Source: Streptomyces cavernicola (GTDB lineage Bacteria > Actinomycetota > Actinomycetes > Streptomycetales > Streptomycetaceae). From it: a stretch of 64,000 nt of DNA. The notes under the pieces are model-generated. The model saw only the letters and a list, made by a program, of their open reading frames with translations, had not been told where the DNA came from and searched no databases. Location: contig NZ_JASCIQ010000002.1 of the NCBI RefSeq assembly GCF_029968035.1, forward strand, positions 1 through 64,000, in the 5' to 3' direction. The position numbers and the translations under genes were made by a program. Positions 18,113 through 26,564 of the stretch are shown one piece after another; the first letter of the stretch is position 1, and each line of letters opens with the position of its first letter.

Positions 18113-19048
18113 GGCAGCCGTCAGCTCGGCGACCTCGGCGTCGGTGAGCTCGACTTCGGCGACCGCGACAAGGGCGGGCAGCTGCTCGACCGTACGGGCC
18201 GAGGCGATCGGCGCCACGACGGTCGGCTGCGCGGCGAGCCAGGCGAGGGCGACGGTGGCGAGCTCGGCGTCGTGCGCGGCCGCGACCCGGTCGAGGGCGT
18301 CGAGCACCTTGAGGCCGCGCTCGGTCCCGAGGTGACCGCCCGCGCTCTCCGCCCGCACGCTGTCGACGGTGGCGCCCGGCCGGTACTTGCCGGTGAGGAA
18401 CCCGGAGGCGAGCGCGTAGTACGGCACGGCGGCGAGGCCGGCCCGCGAGGCCACCTCCTGGAGCTCGCCCTCGTACGTGCCGCGCGAGACGAGGTTGTAG
18501 TGCGGCTGCAGCGCCACGTACCGGGCGAGGCCCTCGCGCTCGGCGAACTCCAGGGACTCGCGCAGCCGCTCGGGCGAGATGTTGGAGGCGGCGACGGCGC
18601 GCACGGTGCCCGCGCGGACCAGGTCGTCGAGGGCGGTGACGATCTCCTCGACCGGGACGGTCGGGTCGTCGAAGTGCGTGTAGTACAGGTCGATGTAGTC
18701 CGTGCGAAGGCGGCGCAGGGAATCCTCGACGCCCCGCTTGATGGTCTTCGCTGCGAGGCCCTTGACGCCTTCGAGGGCGCCGACCTTGGTGGCGAGGACG
18801 ACGTCCTCGCGGTTGCCGCGCGCCGCGAGCCAGTTGCCGATGACGGTCTCGGACTCGCCGCCGCTGTTGCCGGGAACCCACGCCGAGTAGACGTCGGCGG
18901 TGTCGACGAAGTTGCCGCCGGCCGCGGTGTAGGCGTCGAGGACGGCGAAGGACTGGTCCTGGTCGGCGCTCCAGCCGAAGACGTTGCCGCCGAGGGCGAG
19001 CGGGAAGACCGAGAGGTCGGACGAGCCGAGGGGGCGCAAAGAGGTCAT
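18104..19048 (-). CDS. Aldo/keto reductase
   Basis: A 314-aa NADPH-dependent (beta/alpha)8 oxidoreductase. Visible family residues are the Asp/Tyr region in FVDTADVYSAW, the Lys in VLATKVG and the His in YYTHFDD, with the cofactor-binding segment near VAPIASARTVEQL. These enzymes reduce aldehydes and ketones; the substrate is not predictable, though the layout resembles the general-stress YghZ/YajO-like groups. Convergent with the PrsW-like gene, sharing 9 bp at the stops, so no room is left for separate terminators. Confidence 0.9.
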   Translation of the reverse strand: MTSLRPLGSSDLSVFPLALGGNVFGWSADQDQSFAVLDAYTAAGGNFVDTADVYSAWVPGNSGGESETVIGNWLAARGNREDVVLATKVGALEGVKGLAAKTIKRGVEDSLRRLRTDYIDLYYTHFDDPTVPVEEIVTALDDLVRAGTVRAVAASNISPERLRESLEFAEREGLARYVALQPHYNLVSRGTYEGELQEVASRAGLAAVPYYALASGFLTGKYRPGATVDSVRAESAGGHLGTERGLKVLDALDRVAAAHDAELATVALAWLAAQPTVVAPIASARTVEQLPALVAVAEVELTDAEVAELTAASA

Positions 19049-19270
19049 GGGAACGTCAACAGCCGCCGCGGACGGGCCTATTCCGGCGCGCGCACCGCAG
19101 AACGGAACGCGTACCGGAACAGGGAACCCGTCACACGACGGCTGTGGAGGGCATGCCTCACCTCACCGATGCATGCCTCGTACCGGCAGCCCTGACGTCG
19201 GGGGGTAAGCCGCCAGGACCACTGGAATCCAGGAAGGTCCTGAACGCCCTGAGAAGTCAGACGCCGAGCC

Positions 19271-20350
19271 TCAGATGCTGACGCCCTTGCCGCGCAGCCA
19301 CGCGCCCGGGTCGATCAGTTCGCCACCGGACTTGACCTCGAAGTGGAGGTGCGGACCGGTGGAGTTGCCGGTGGAGCCGACCCGCCCGATGACGTCGCCC
19401 GTCTTGACCTCCTGGCCGACGCTGACGCTCATCGACGACTGGTGGTTGTACGCGAGCTCCGTGCCGTCGTCCAGCTCGATCACCGTGCGGTAGCCGTAAC
19501 TGCCGGACCAGCCGGCCTCCTTGACGGTGCCGCTGTGGATCGACTTGATCGGCGTGCCCGTGGGCGCGGCGAAGTCCAGACCCGTGTGGTAGCCGGAGGA
19601 CCACATCGAACCGGCCTGCCCGAACACCGTGCTGATGGTGTACGAGGAGAGCGGGGCGGTGAAGCTGCGGGCGAGCTTGGCGAGGCGCTCGGCCTCGGCC
19701 TTCCGCTTCGCCTCCTCCTCGGCCTTGCGCTTGGCCTCGGCGGCCTTGCGCTCGGCCTCGCTCTGCTGCGCCTCGGCCTCCTCGGCGGCGGCCTTCACCG
19801 CGGCGTCGGCGGCGGCGGCCTGCTCGGCGGCCGCGGCCTGGTCCTGCTTCGACTCGGCCTGCTGCATGATGCGCGAGCGCAGCGCCTCACCGGCGTCGGC
19901 GGAGGCTGCCTGCTGCTCGCCGCTGAGCTGCGCGACGGGCGCACCGCCCGCGGCGGTGGCCTGAGTGACGCCGGAGAGGTCCTCGGCGCCCGCGGCCTCG
20001 TCGGAGTCGGAGATCAGCGAGCCGACGCCGGGAAGGGACTCGGCGTCCGGCAGGGACTCGGTGACGCCGGAGAGGTCGGGCATCGAAATCGGTACCGGCG
20101 GACGGTCCTTGGCGGTCGCGATGCCGCCGGCGCCGACCGCGGCGATGACGCCGACGCCGAGCACGGTGGAGCTGCGCGCGAATCCGCCACGCTGCTTGCC
20201 GACGCGGTGCCGGCCGCGCACGGGACGAACGGACTCCTCAGTGGGGTTCCACTCTTCCCAGGGCCCTTCGTCGTGCCCGAACGCCTGGTCTCCGTCCGGG
20301 AAGTACGCGGGCTCATGGCCGGTCGTGCCTCGGCTTGCGGGGGTCGCCAC
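19271..20350 (-). CDS. M23 family (LytM-type) cell wall peptidase
   Basis: A 359-aa exported peptidoglycan endopeptidase. There is a basic N-terminal region and one hydrophobic segment near residues 60-75. A long Ala/Glu/Lys-rich coiled coil follows (about 165-230; EEAKRKAEAERLAKLARSF). The C-terminal M23 domain has zinc ligands in YHTGLDFAAP and GPHLHFE. It probably cleaves peptide cross-links during growth or spore germination. The GTG at 20350 is preceded by AAAGGAG. Its leader contains a c-di-AMP riboswitch, matching known control of Streptomyces cell-wall hydrolases. Confidence 0.92.
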   Translation of the reverse strand: MATPASRGTTGHEPAYFPDGDQAFGHDEGPWEEWNPTEESVRPVRGRHRVGKQRGGFARSSTVLGVGVIAAVGAGGIATAKDRPPVPISMPDLSGVTESLPDAESLPGVGSLISDSDEAAGAEDLSGVTQATAAGGAPVAQLSGEQQAASADAGEALRSRIMQQAESKQDQAAAAEQAAAADAAVKAAAEEAEAQQSEAERKAAEAKRKAEEEAKRKAEAERLAKLARSFTAPLSSYTISTVFGQAGSMWSSGYHTGLDFAAPTGTPIKSIHSGTVKEAGWSGSYGYRTVIELDDGTELAYNHQSSMSVSVGQEVKTGDVIGRVGSTGNSTGPHLHFEVKSGGELIDPGAWLRGKGVSI

Positions 20351-20375
20351 TGGGGCGCACTCCTTTCCTTCCTTC

Positions 20376-20505
20376 TCGCCTACCGGGTTAGCTGACGGGT
20401 TCGGAACAGGAAGGTTTCCTACGGGCGAAGAACGCCCGATTCACCCCAAGTTGGTGGTTCCCCGGCTCCCTTGCGGGATTAAGCGTGTGCGCACGGAGCC
20501 GACTC
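20376..20505 (-). ncRNA. ydaO/yuaA (c-di-AMP) riboswitch upstream of M23 peptidase gene
   Basis: On the minus strand the leader reads GCTTAATCCCGCAAGG, then GGGGAACCA, TTGGGGTGAATCG, a stem GGGCGTTCTTCGCCC, GTAGGAAACC, and finally CCGAACCCGTCAGCTAACC with GGTAGGC. These blocks appear in the conserved order of the ydaO class. The class turns off expression on binding cyclic di-AMP and controls rpfA and other wall-lytic genes in Streptomyces. The exact ends are approximate. Confidence 0.93.
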
Positions 20506-20697
20506 TTGTGACGGCTGGGACGACCGCGCTGCGTTATCGAACGTTAATAGACAGCGGCATCGGATTCCAAGCCGTTCCGACTGATCGTTCACGACTCTGG
20601 CCAAGGCTTTTCGGGACACGAGGGGGCGGAACCGGGCGAGTTGACCCTCCGTCGTACACACGAATCCTCCACGAATTTTCTGACGGTGCGTCATTTG

Positions 20698-21921
20698 TTA
20701 TGCGGAGGGCGGCGCTTCACTCACGGACGGTGACAACTGCTCCCCCGCGGCGGGCCTGCGTACGGCGAGCAGCGCCATGTCGTCCGTCATGCCCGAGCCC
20801 CCGGTGTGCGCCCGCACCTCCTCGGCCACGGTGCCAAGGAGGGAGTCCGGCGTCGTGAACATCCGCCCGCTGAGCCGGGCCGCCGGGTCGTAGAACTCCC
20901 CCGCCTCGTCGCGCGCCTCGGAGAGCCCGTCCGTGTAGCAGAGCAGCGTCGCGCCGCCCGGGAAACGGCACTCGCCCGCGCGGTCCGGCCATATCCCCAA
21001 GTCCCCCATACCGAGCGGCAGCGCGGGCTCCTCCGCGGTCAGGAGGCACAACCGCCCACCGGCCGACAACAGCAGCGGCTCCGGATGACCCCGGTTGATG
21101 AACCGTACGACCTCCCGCCCGTGCGGCATCTCGGCGAGCACCGCCGTCGTGAACCCCTCGAAGGCGTCGAGGCCGGAGCGCCGGGTGCCCTCGCGGGCGA
21201 GCGCGCGCTCCAGACGCTGCGCGACCGCCTCGAGCGTCGCCTCCTGCTCGGCCGCCTCCCGGAACGCGCCGATCACCACGGCCACGGCCTCCACCGCGCC
21301 GAGCCCCTTGCCGCGCACGTCGCCGACGATCAGCCGTACGCCGTGCGGGGTGTCCTGCACCGCGTACAGGTCGCCGCCGATGAACGCGTCCGCCTGCGCC
21401 GCCTCGTACCGCGCCGCCACCTGCAGCCCGCCGATCCGCGCGGCCGGCTCGGGCAGCACGGCGCGCTGCGCGGCCTCGGCGATCTCGCGCGCGGAGGCGA
21501 GCTTCTCGCCGCGCTGGCGTACGACGAAGTTGATGAGGACGGCGAGCCCGGAGACGGTGACCACGTTGATCAGCTCGGTCAGCTCCTGCGGCCGGCCCAC
21601 CGTCCCGTAGTACAGCTGCAGCAGCACCACGGAGCCGGACGCGGCCACGCCCGTGAGGACCGTGCTGAACAGCCCGAAGAACGGCGCGGCGACGAGCGGC
21701 GCCGCCGAGAACAGCGGGGCCGCGGTGAACCTCGGAGGGGTGAGCAGCGCGGAGATGAGCCCGATGAGGATGAGCAGCAGCGGCAGGGCGCGGACGAACG
21801 CGTGCGCGTGGGCGTGGGTGCCGGTCCGTTTCCGCTCCGGCTCCGCGCGGGTCCGCCGACGGCGCGGCAGCCCACCGCCACCGGCGCCCCGCCGCGCGCC
21901 TCGCGCTCCTCGCTTCCCCAC
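20698..21921 (-). CDS. Membrane SpoIIE/PP2C protein phosphatase
   Basis: A 407-aa protein. A basic N-terminus (residues 1-40) is followed by about four transmembrane segments (roughly 45-140). A cytoplasmic PP2C/SpoIIE phosphatase domain comes next, with IGGDLYAV, VGDVRGKGLGAVE and the metal-binding SGMTDDMALL. Such membrane phosphatases dephosphorylate anti-anti-sigma proteins; the partner is not encoded nearby. The GTG at 21921 has a GGCAGGAG site eight bases upstream, so I chose it over an ATG at 22077 that would add an Arg/Gly-rich stretch. It is the second SpoIIE-type phosphatase of this window. Confidence 0.87.
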   Translation of the reverse strand: MGKRGARGARRGAGGGGLPRRRRTRAEPERKRTGTHAHAHAFVRALPLLLILIGLISALLTPPRFTAAPLFSAAPLVAAPFFGLFSTVLTGVAASGSVVLLQLYYGTVGRPQELTELINVVTVSGLAVLINFVVRQRGEKLASAREIAEAAQRAVLPEPAARIGGLQVAARYEAAQADAFIGGDLYAVQDTPHGVRLIVGDVRGKGLGAVEAVAVVIGAFREAAEQEATLEAVAQRLERALAREGTRRSGLDAFEGFTTAVLAEMPHGREVVRFINRGHPEPLLLSAGGRLCLLTAEEPALPLGMGDLGIWPDRAGECRFPGGATLLCYTDGLSEARDEAGEFYDPAARLSGRMFTTPDSLLGTVAEEVRAHTGGSGMTDDMALLAVRRPAAGEQLSPSVSEAPPSA

Positions 21922-22090
21922 CGGTCGTCTCCTGCCGCGTCCACAGTGTCGGCGGACCACTGCCGCTCCTGTCCCAGGGTTTCCGCAGGGGCCGCGACCA
22001 GCGACTCCTGTCGGCCGTACAGGTGACGCGCGCCTCGTGGAAAGGGTGGCGCGAGGGGTCCCTGAGATGGCGTACACTTGTGTTTACCGA

Positions 22091-22164
22091 CGCGGGGTGG
22101 AGCAGCTCGGTAGCTCGCTGGGCTCATAACCCAGAGGTCGCAGGTTCAAATCCTGTCCCCGCTA
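22091..22164 (+). tRNA. Initiator tRNA-Met (CAT)
   Basis: A 74-nt cloverleaf without encoded CCA. The 5' end is CGCGGGG with an unpaired first base, the anticodon loop CTCATAA sits on a stem of three G-C pairs (GGG/CCC), and the T loop is GGTTCAAATCC. The C1 mismatch and the GGG/CCC anticodon stem identify the initiator form. A TACACT -10-like box lies at 22073-22078. Confidence 0.95.
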
Positions 22165-22171
22165 CTGAAAC

Positions 22172-22206
22172 ATCAGGCCCGGCACATCACATGTGCCGGG
22201 CCTGAT
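22172..22206 (+). terminator. Terminator after initiator tRNA
   Basis: A perfect hairpin with 16-bp arms (ATCAGGCCCGGCACAT and its complement) and a CAC loop begins eight bases after the tRNA. The stem is very stable; the following T tract is weak, as usual in Streptomyces. Confidence 0.8.
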
Positions 22207-22290
22207 GCATGTCTGCCTCCCCGCGTTTCCCGTACGGGTCGTCAACAGGCCCACGGAACGCCCCAGTTGCCGCCCGCACGGCTCCCGCGG

Positions 22291-22422
22291 CCCCGAACGA
22301 AGAAGCGCCCGCCCCCACCGAAGTGGAGACGGGCGCTGCTGTGCAGGTCAGACGGGTTTCCCGAAGACCCCCGCGTCGTAGGCCGTGTGGGACTCGAACC
22401 CACAACCAATGGATTAAAAGTC
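22291..22422. repeat. Left attachment repeat with tRNA-Lys 3' fragment
   Basis: This stretch is a near-identical direct copy of 44439-44571, differing by two substitutions and one single-base indel. Its last 44 bases (22379-22422) are the 3' half of tRNA-Lys up to the anticodon arm. The preceding 88 bases include the tRNA-Lys terminator stem. Identity stops after AAAAGTC, where the left copy continues into element DNA (GTGGAGGG). It is a tRNA fragment, not a functional tRNA. Confidence 0.9.
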
Positions 22423-22535
22423 GTGGAGGGGGTCGTCCGGGTGGGTCCGGACGGTCCTTCGCTGTCCTCCCGCACCTGTTCAGAGAGGGGGCGGGGTGCT
22501 GCTCGGTCCAGGCCGTGACGCGCTCTGACGGCGCA

Positions 22536-22562
22536 TCCGCTCACGCATCGCTCACGCAGAGC
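22536..22562. repeat. Left copy of 27-bp arm-type repeat
   Basis: It is an exact 27-bp match to 44401-44427. It contains two GCTCACGCA motifs spaced 11 bp apart. It lies 114 bp inside the left end, and in the excised circle it would flank the core site opposite the right copy. An integrase arm-binding role is inferred. Confidence 0.65.
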
Positions 22563-22580
22563 GCCCCCGAAGATCGCTGG

Positions 22581-23000
22581 TCACGCCTGGTTCTGGGAGT
22601 CGATTTCGGCGATGAGGGCCTCGATACGGGTCTTGATCTCGTCGCGGATCGGGCGGACGGACTCGACTCCCTTGCCCGCGGGGTCTTCCAGGGCCCAGTC
22701 GAGGTACTTCTTGCCCGGGAAGATCGGGCAGGCGTCGCCGCAACCCATGGTGATGACGTAGTCGGACGCCTGGACGGCCTCTGTGGTGAGGACCTTGGGC
22801 TTGGCGTCGGCGATGTCGACGCCGACCTCCTTCATCGCCTCGACAGCAGCCGGGTTGACCTGGTCGCCGGGGACCGATCCTGCGGAGCGGACCTCGACGC
22901 GGTCGCCCGCGAGGTGGGAGAGGAAGCCGGCGGCCATCTGCGAGCGGCCTGCGTTGTGGACGCAGACGAAGAGGACGGAGGCCAGGGGGGTGGAGGACAT
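22581..23000 (-). CDS. arsC: Arsenate reductase, low-molecular-weight phosphatase type
   Basis: A 139-aa enzyme that reduces arsenate to arsenite. The N-terminal P-loop VCVHNAGRS gives the CX5R catalytic site, and the CGDACP pair near residues 84-89 supplies the redox cysteines of the thioredoxin- or mycothiol-linked class. Arsenite would then be exported by Acr3, encoded divergently. The gene is transcribed away from arsR at 23066, so a shared ArsR-controlled spacer of 65 bp lies between them. Confidence 0.93.
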   Translation of the reverse strand: MSSTPLASVLFVCVHNAGRSQMAAGFLSHLAGDRVEVRSAGSVPGDQVNPAAVEAMKEVGVDIADAKPKVLTTEAVQASDYVITMGCGDACPIFPGKKYLDWALEDPAGKGVESVRPIRDEIKTRIEALIAEIDSQNQA

Positions 23001-23032
23001 GGGAGCCCCTTCAACGCTTCAGGCAGCACTGG

Positions 23033-23055
23033 TGTCAGTCAGGAATGATGTGACA
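23033..23055. promoter_or_regulatory. Candidate ArsR operator between arsC and arsR
   Basis: The 65-bp divergent spacer holds TGTCA at 23033-23037 and its complement TGACA at 23051-23055. Position and symmetry suggest an ArsR binding site; the arms are short and this is tentative. Confidence 0.35.
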
Positions 23056-23065
23056 GTATCAGCCC

Positions 23066-23374
23066 ATGATGACGTCAGTCGACGCTGACCTGATCCGGGT
23101 CCTGGCCGACCCGCTCAGGCTGCAGATCGTGACCCTGCTCGCCCGCGAGACCCTCTGCACCACCCACCTCGTCGAGGAGACCGGTGCCCGGCAGACCAAC
23201 CTCTCCAACCACCTGAGAGTCCTGCGCGAGGCCGGGGTCGTGGAGACCGAGCCGTGCGGCCGGTTCACGTACTACAAGCTCCGGCCCGACATCGTCGCCT
23301 CGCTCGCCGGCCAGTTCGCCGAGCTGGCCGAGAGCGCCCGTACCGCCGCCGACAACAAGAGGGCCTGTCCGTGA
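23066..23374 (+). CDS. arsR: ArsR/SmtB family repressor
   Basis: A 102-aa winged-helix metalloregulator. The DNA-binding helix region reads ETGARQTNLSNHLRVLREAG, and Cys residues in TLCTTHLV and EPCGRF may form the arsenite site. ArsR dimers block ars promoters until arsenite binds. It starts the rightward operon arsR-acr3-arsO: its stop overlaps the GTG start of acr3 by GTGA. Control of the divergent arsC is likely as well. Confidence 0.93.
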   Translation: MMTSVDADLIRVLADPLRLQIVTLLARETLCTTHLVEETGARQTNLSNHLRVLREAGVVETEPCGRFTYYKLRPDIVASLAGQFAELAESARTAADNKRACP

Positions 23375-24459
23375 CCCGCACCGAAACACCCACCCCCGCG
23401 ACGACCGAGGAATCCTCGGTCGTCGCCAAGCTCTCCACACTCGACCGCTTTCTGGCGGTGTGGATCCTGCTCGCCATGGCGCTCGGCCTCGGCCTCGGCC
23501 GGCTGATCCCAGGTCTGAACGACGTTTTGGCGAAGGTGGAGATCGGCGGGATCTCGCTGCCCATCGCCGTCGGCCTGCTGATCATGATGTATCCGGTCCT
23601 GGCCAAGGTCCGCTACGACAAGCTCGACGCGGTCACCGGCGACCGCAAGCTGATGGTCTCGTCGCTCGTCATCAACTGGCTCGTCGGCCCGGCGGTCATG
23701 TTCGCCCTGGCCTGGATCTTCCTGCCGGACCTGCCCGAGTACCGCACCGGCCTGATCATCGTCGGCCTGGCCCGCTGCATCGCCATGGTGATCATCTGGA
23801 ACGACCTGGCCTGCGGCGACCGCGAGGCGGCGGCGGTCCTGGTGGCCCTGAACTCGGTCTTCCAGGTCCTGGCGTTCGGTCTGCTCGGCTGGTTCTACCT
23901 CGACCTGCTGCCCGGCTGGCTGGGTCTCGGTGAAGGCGAGACGCTCGACATCTCGATGTGGAAGATCGCCCTGAACGTCGTCATCTTCCTCGGCATCCCG
24001 CTCGCCGCAGGGTTCCTGACCCGCCGCATCGGCGAGAAGAAGCTGGGCCGCGAGTCCTACGAGTCCAACTTCCTGCCGAAGATCGGCCCTTGGGCCCTGT
24101 ACGGCCTGCTGTTCACGATCGTCATCCTCTTCGCCCTGCAGGGGAAGACGATCACCTCGCAGCCCCTCGACGTTGCCCGCATCGCGCTGCCGCTCCTGGT
24201 CTACTTCGCGCTGATGTTCTTCGTCCCGTTCCTGCTGGGCAAGGCCATCGGTCTGACGTACGAGCGCAGCACGACGCTGGCGTTCACGGCGGCGGGCAAC
24301 AACTTCGAGCTGGCCATCGCCGTCGCCATCGCGACGTTCGGCGTCACCTCCGGCCAGGCGCTGTCCGGTGTCGTCGGCCCGCTGATCGAGGTGCCGGTCC
24401 TGATCGCGCTCGTCTACGTGGCGCTGGCCTGGCGCAAGAAGTTCGCGACGGCTGCGTGA
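23371..24459 (+). CDS. acr3: Arsenite efflux transporter, ACR3 family
   Basis: A 362-aa membrane protein with about ten transmembrane segments. The family signature VGLARCIAMVIIWNDLACGD contains the essential Cys of the arsenite path, and GNNFELAIAVAIA is another conserved membrane block. It exports arsenite using the proton gradient. Start GTG 23371 overlaps the arsR stop, and its own stop overlaps the GTG of the next gene, so the three genes are translationally coupled. Confidence 0.94.
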   Translation: MTRTETPTPATTEESSVVAKLSTLDRFLAVWILLAMALGLGLGRLIPGLNDVLAKVEIGGISLPIAVGLLIMMYPVLAKVRYDKLDAVTGDRKLMVSSLVINWLVGPAVMFALAWIFLPDLPEYRTGLIIVGLARCIAMVIIWNDLACGDREAAAVLVALNSVFQVLAFGLLGWFYLDLLPGWLGLGEGETLDISMWKIALNVVIFLGIPLAAGFLTRRIGEKKLGRESYESNFLPKIGPWALYGLLFTIVILFALQGKTITSQPLDVARIALPLLVYFALMFFVPFLLGKAIGLTYERSTTLAFTAAGNNFELAIAVAIATFGVTSGQALSGVVGPLIEVPVLIALVYVALAWRKKFATAA

Positions 24460-25520
24460 CCGTGCAGCGCACCGATGTGGTGATCGTGGGCGGCGGCCAG
24501 GCAGGTCTGGCCGCCGCCTACCACCTGCGCCGACTCGGCGTGGACTTCGTCGTCCTCGACGGACAGTCCACGCCGGGCGGCGCCTGGCAGCACGCATGGG
24601 ACTCGCTCCACCTGTTCTCCCCGGCCGCCTTCTCCTCTTTGCCGGGCCAGCCGATGCCCGTGCAGGAGGGCGAGACGTACCCGGACGCGCGACACGTCGT
24701 GCAGTACCTCACCGCGTACGAGCACCGCTACGAACTGCCCATCATGCGCTCGGCGTTGGTACGCGGCGTGCACCGCGACGGGGACTTCCTGCGCGTCGAG
24801 TCCGAGATCGGTACGTGGCGGGCGCGAGCCGTGATCTCCGCGACGGGGACGTGGTGGCGGCCGTTCCTGCCCGCCGTCCCCGGCCGCGCCGAGTTCGCGG
24901 GACGTCAGCTGCACACCGTCGGGTACCGCTCGCCGGCCGACTTCGCGGGGCAACGCATCGTGGTGGTGGGCGGCGGCAACTCCGGCGCCCAGATCGCCGC
25001 CGATCTCGCGTACGACACCGACCTGATCTGGGTCACCCAGCGCCCGCCCCGATTCCTGCCCGACGAGATCGACGGGCGCGCGCTCTTCGACGCGGCCACC
25101 GCCCGCCGGCAAGCGCTTGAGGCGGGCCGCGCGGACACCGGCGGCGTAGCCGCGCTGGGCGACATCGTGGCTGTGCCTCCGGTGCGGGAAGCGCGGGACT
25201 CCGGGCTGTTGAAGGCGTCGCCGATGTTCGTACGTCTCGACCGCGACGGTGTCGTCTGGTCCGACGGCACGCGCGCCGAGGTCGACGTCGTCATCTGGTG
25301 CACCGGTTTCCGCCCCGCCCTCTCCCACCTCGGCCCGCTCCAACTCCGGGGCACGCGTGGACACATCGCGACCGAGGGCACCCGCGCAGTCGATGAACCA
25401 CGGCTGCATCTGCTCGGGTACGGCGACTGGACCGGGCCTGCCTCCGCGACGCTGATCGGCGTGGGGCGCCCTGCGAGAGACGCGGCTCGCGAGATCGCCG
25501 GACTGCTCGCATCCGATTAG
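24456..25520 (+). CDS. arsO: Flavin-dependent monooxygenase of ars operon (ArsO-like)
   Basis: A 354-aa flavoprotein with an FAD Rossmann motif (VVIVGGGQAGLAAAYHL) and an NADP-binding motif near residue 170 (IVVVGGGNSGAQIAADL), as in flavin-containing monooxygenases. ArsO-type genes recur in Streptomyces ars operons; the reaction has not been settled, with oxidation of an arsenical as the usual proposal. The GTG start at 24456 overlaps the acr3 stop. It is paralogous to the protein encoded at 27002-28078. Confidence 0.85.
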   Translation: MTVQRTDVVIVGGGQAGLAAAYHLRRLGVDFVVLDGQSTPGGAWQHAWDSLHLFSPAAFSSLPGQPMPVQEGETYPDARHVVQYLTAYEHRYELPIMRSALVRGVHRDGDFLRVESEIGTWRARAVISATGTWWRPFLPAVPGRAEFAGRQLHTVGYRSPADFAGQRIVVVGGGNSGAQIAADLAYDTDLIWVTQRPPRFLPDEIDGRALFDAATARRQALEAGRADTGGVAALGDIVAVPPVREARDSGLLKASPMFVRLDRDGVVWSDGTRAEVDVVIWCTGFRPALSHLGPLQLRGTRGHIATEGTRAVDEPRLHLLGYGDWTGPASATLIGVGRPARDAAREIAGLLASD

Positions 25521-25576
25521 CTCGGCGTCGTTCACGTCGGCTCCGGGATGCAAGCGGTGGAGAGGTTCCCGACCGC

Positions 25577-26392
25577 TCAGTCGTGACGTGCGAGCTTGAC
25601 CGCGGAGACGAGCAGGATCACGGCCAGCGCGGGGATGAGCACTACGTCCGGGAACGCACCGAGGAGGAGACCGCCCAGGACGGCGCCCGCGATGGAGCCG
25701 GCGGCCATGGTGACCGTGAAGCGGAGGTTGGCACCGAGGACAGAGAAGCTGCCGTCGCGGCTGTAGCGAGCGAACGCGACCAGCATGGTCGGCAGGGAAA
25801 CCAGCAGGGACAGGCTTCCGGCGGTTTTGATGTCCTCGCCGAACAGCAGCACGATCGTGGGGATCAGCAGCTCGCCACCCGCCACGCCCATGATCGCGGC
25901 CACGACACCGATGCCGAACCCGGCCGCGGCACCGGCGGGTACCTGGGCCCAGAGCGGCAGCGCGAGGGCGGCCAGAGTGGTGGTGTGGGTGAGCACCAGG
26001 GCAGCCGCCATGAGGACCATCAGCACGGCCAGCACCCGGTAAAGGGTGGAACTGCGCATGCGCACGGCCCACGATGCGCCTGCCCAGGCCCCCAGCAGGC
26101 TGCCCGCCAGCAGGTTCACCGCGACGGGCCAGCGGGCGGCGACGTCGGCGGCCGGGACCGCCGAGAGACGGGCCGGCAGCGCGACCAGGACCACGACCAG
26201 GCTCATCGCCTTGTTCAGGATGACTGCCGAGAGGGCCGCGAACCCGAACAGGCCGATCAACAGCGGCAGGCGGAACTCCGCTCCGCCCAGCCCGATCATC
26301 CCGCCAAGAACTCCGATGGCCGCTCCCGCGCCGAACACCACCGGCGCTGAGCGAGTCGGCCAGGTAGGGCGGAGGGTCTGGTCCGTGCTCAT
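25577..26392 (-). CDS. TauE/SafE family membrane transporter
   Basis: A 271-aa membrane protein with about eight transmembrane helices. It has the paired glycine-rich repeats of the TauE/SafE family: GVLGGMIGLGGAEFRLPLL near the N-terminus and GIGVVAAIMGVAGGELLIP in the second half. The family exports sulfite and other small anions. It lies downstream of arsR2 on the same strand, so its anion may be linked to metalloid or sulfur stress (inference). The ATG at 26392 has GGAT seven bases upstream; ATG 26401 is an alternative. Confidence 0.85.
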   Translation of the reverse strand: MSTDQTLRPTWPTRSAPVVFGAGAAIGVLGGMIGLGGAEFRLPLLIGLFGFAALSAVILNKAMSLVVVLVALPARLSAVPAADVAARWPVAVNLLAGSLLGAWAGASWAVRMRSSTLYRVLAVLMVLMAAALVLTHTTTLAALALPLWAQVPAGAAAGFGIGVVAAIMGVAGGELLIPTIVLLFGEDIKTAGSLSLLVSLPTMLVAFARYSRDGSFSVLGANLRFTVTMAAGSIAGAVLGGLLLGAFPDVVLIPALAVILLVSAVKLARHD

Positions 26393-26564
26393 GACGGGCA
26401 TCCTGGCCGGTGGAGAGCCTGTACGGCTACGGCGCGCGCTCACCTTCAGGGCATGGCACCGGACATCCGGAGCGGATTAGTTCGGACCTACGAAGCCGTC
26501 CGCGTCTGCCCTGCCACCGTTCTCGTGCACACCTGGCCAGGCCGGAGGCGCGGCATCACGAGGA

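Noticed and set aside
22379..22422. Second tRNA-Lys at the left end
   Set aside because: Only the 3' half is present, ending in the anticodon arm; it is the leftover of integration and cannot fold as a tRNA.
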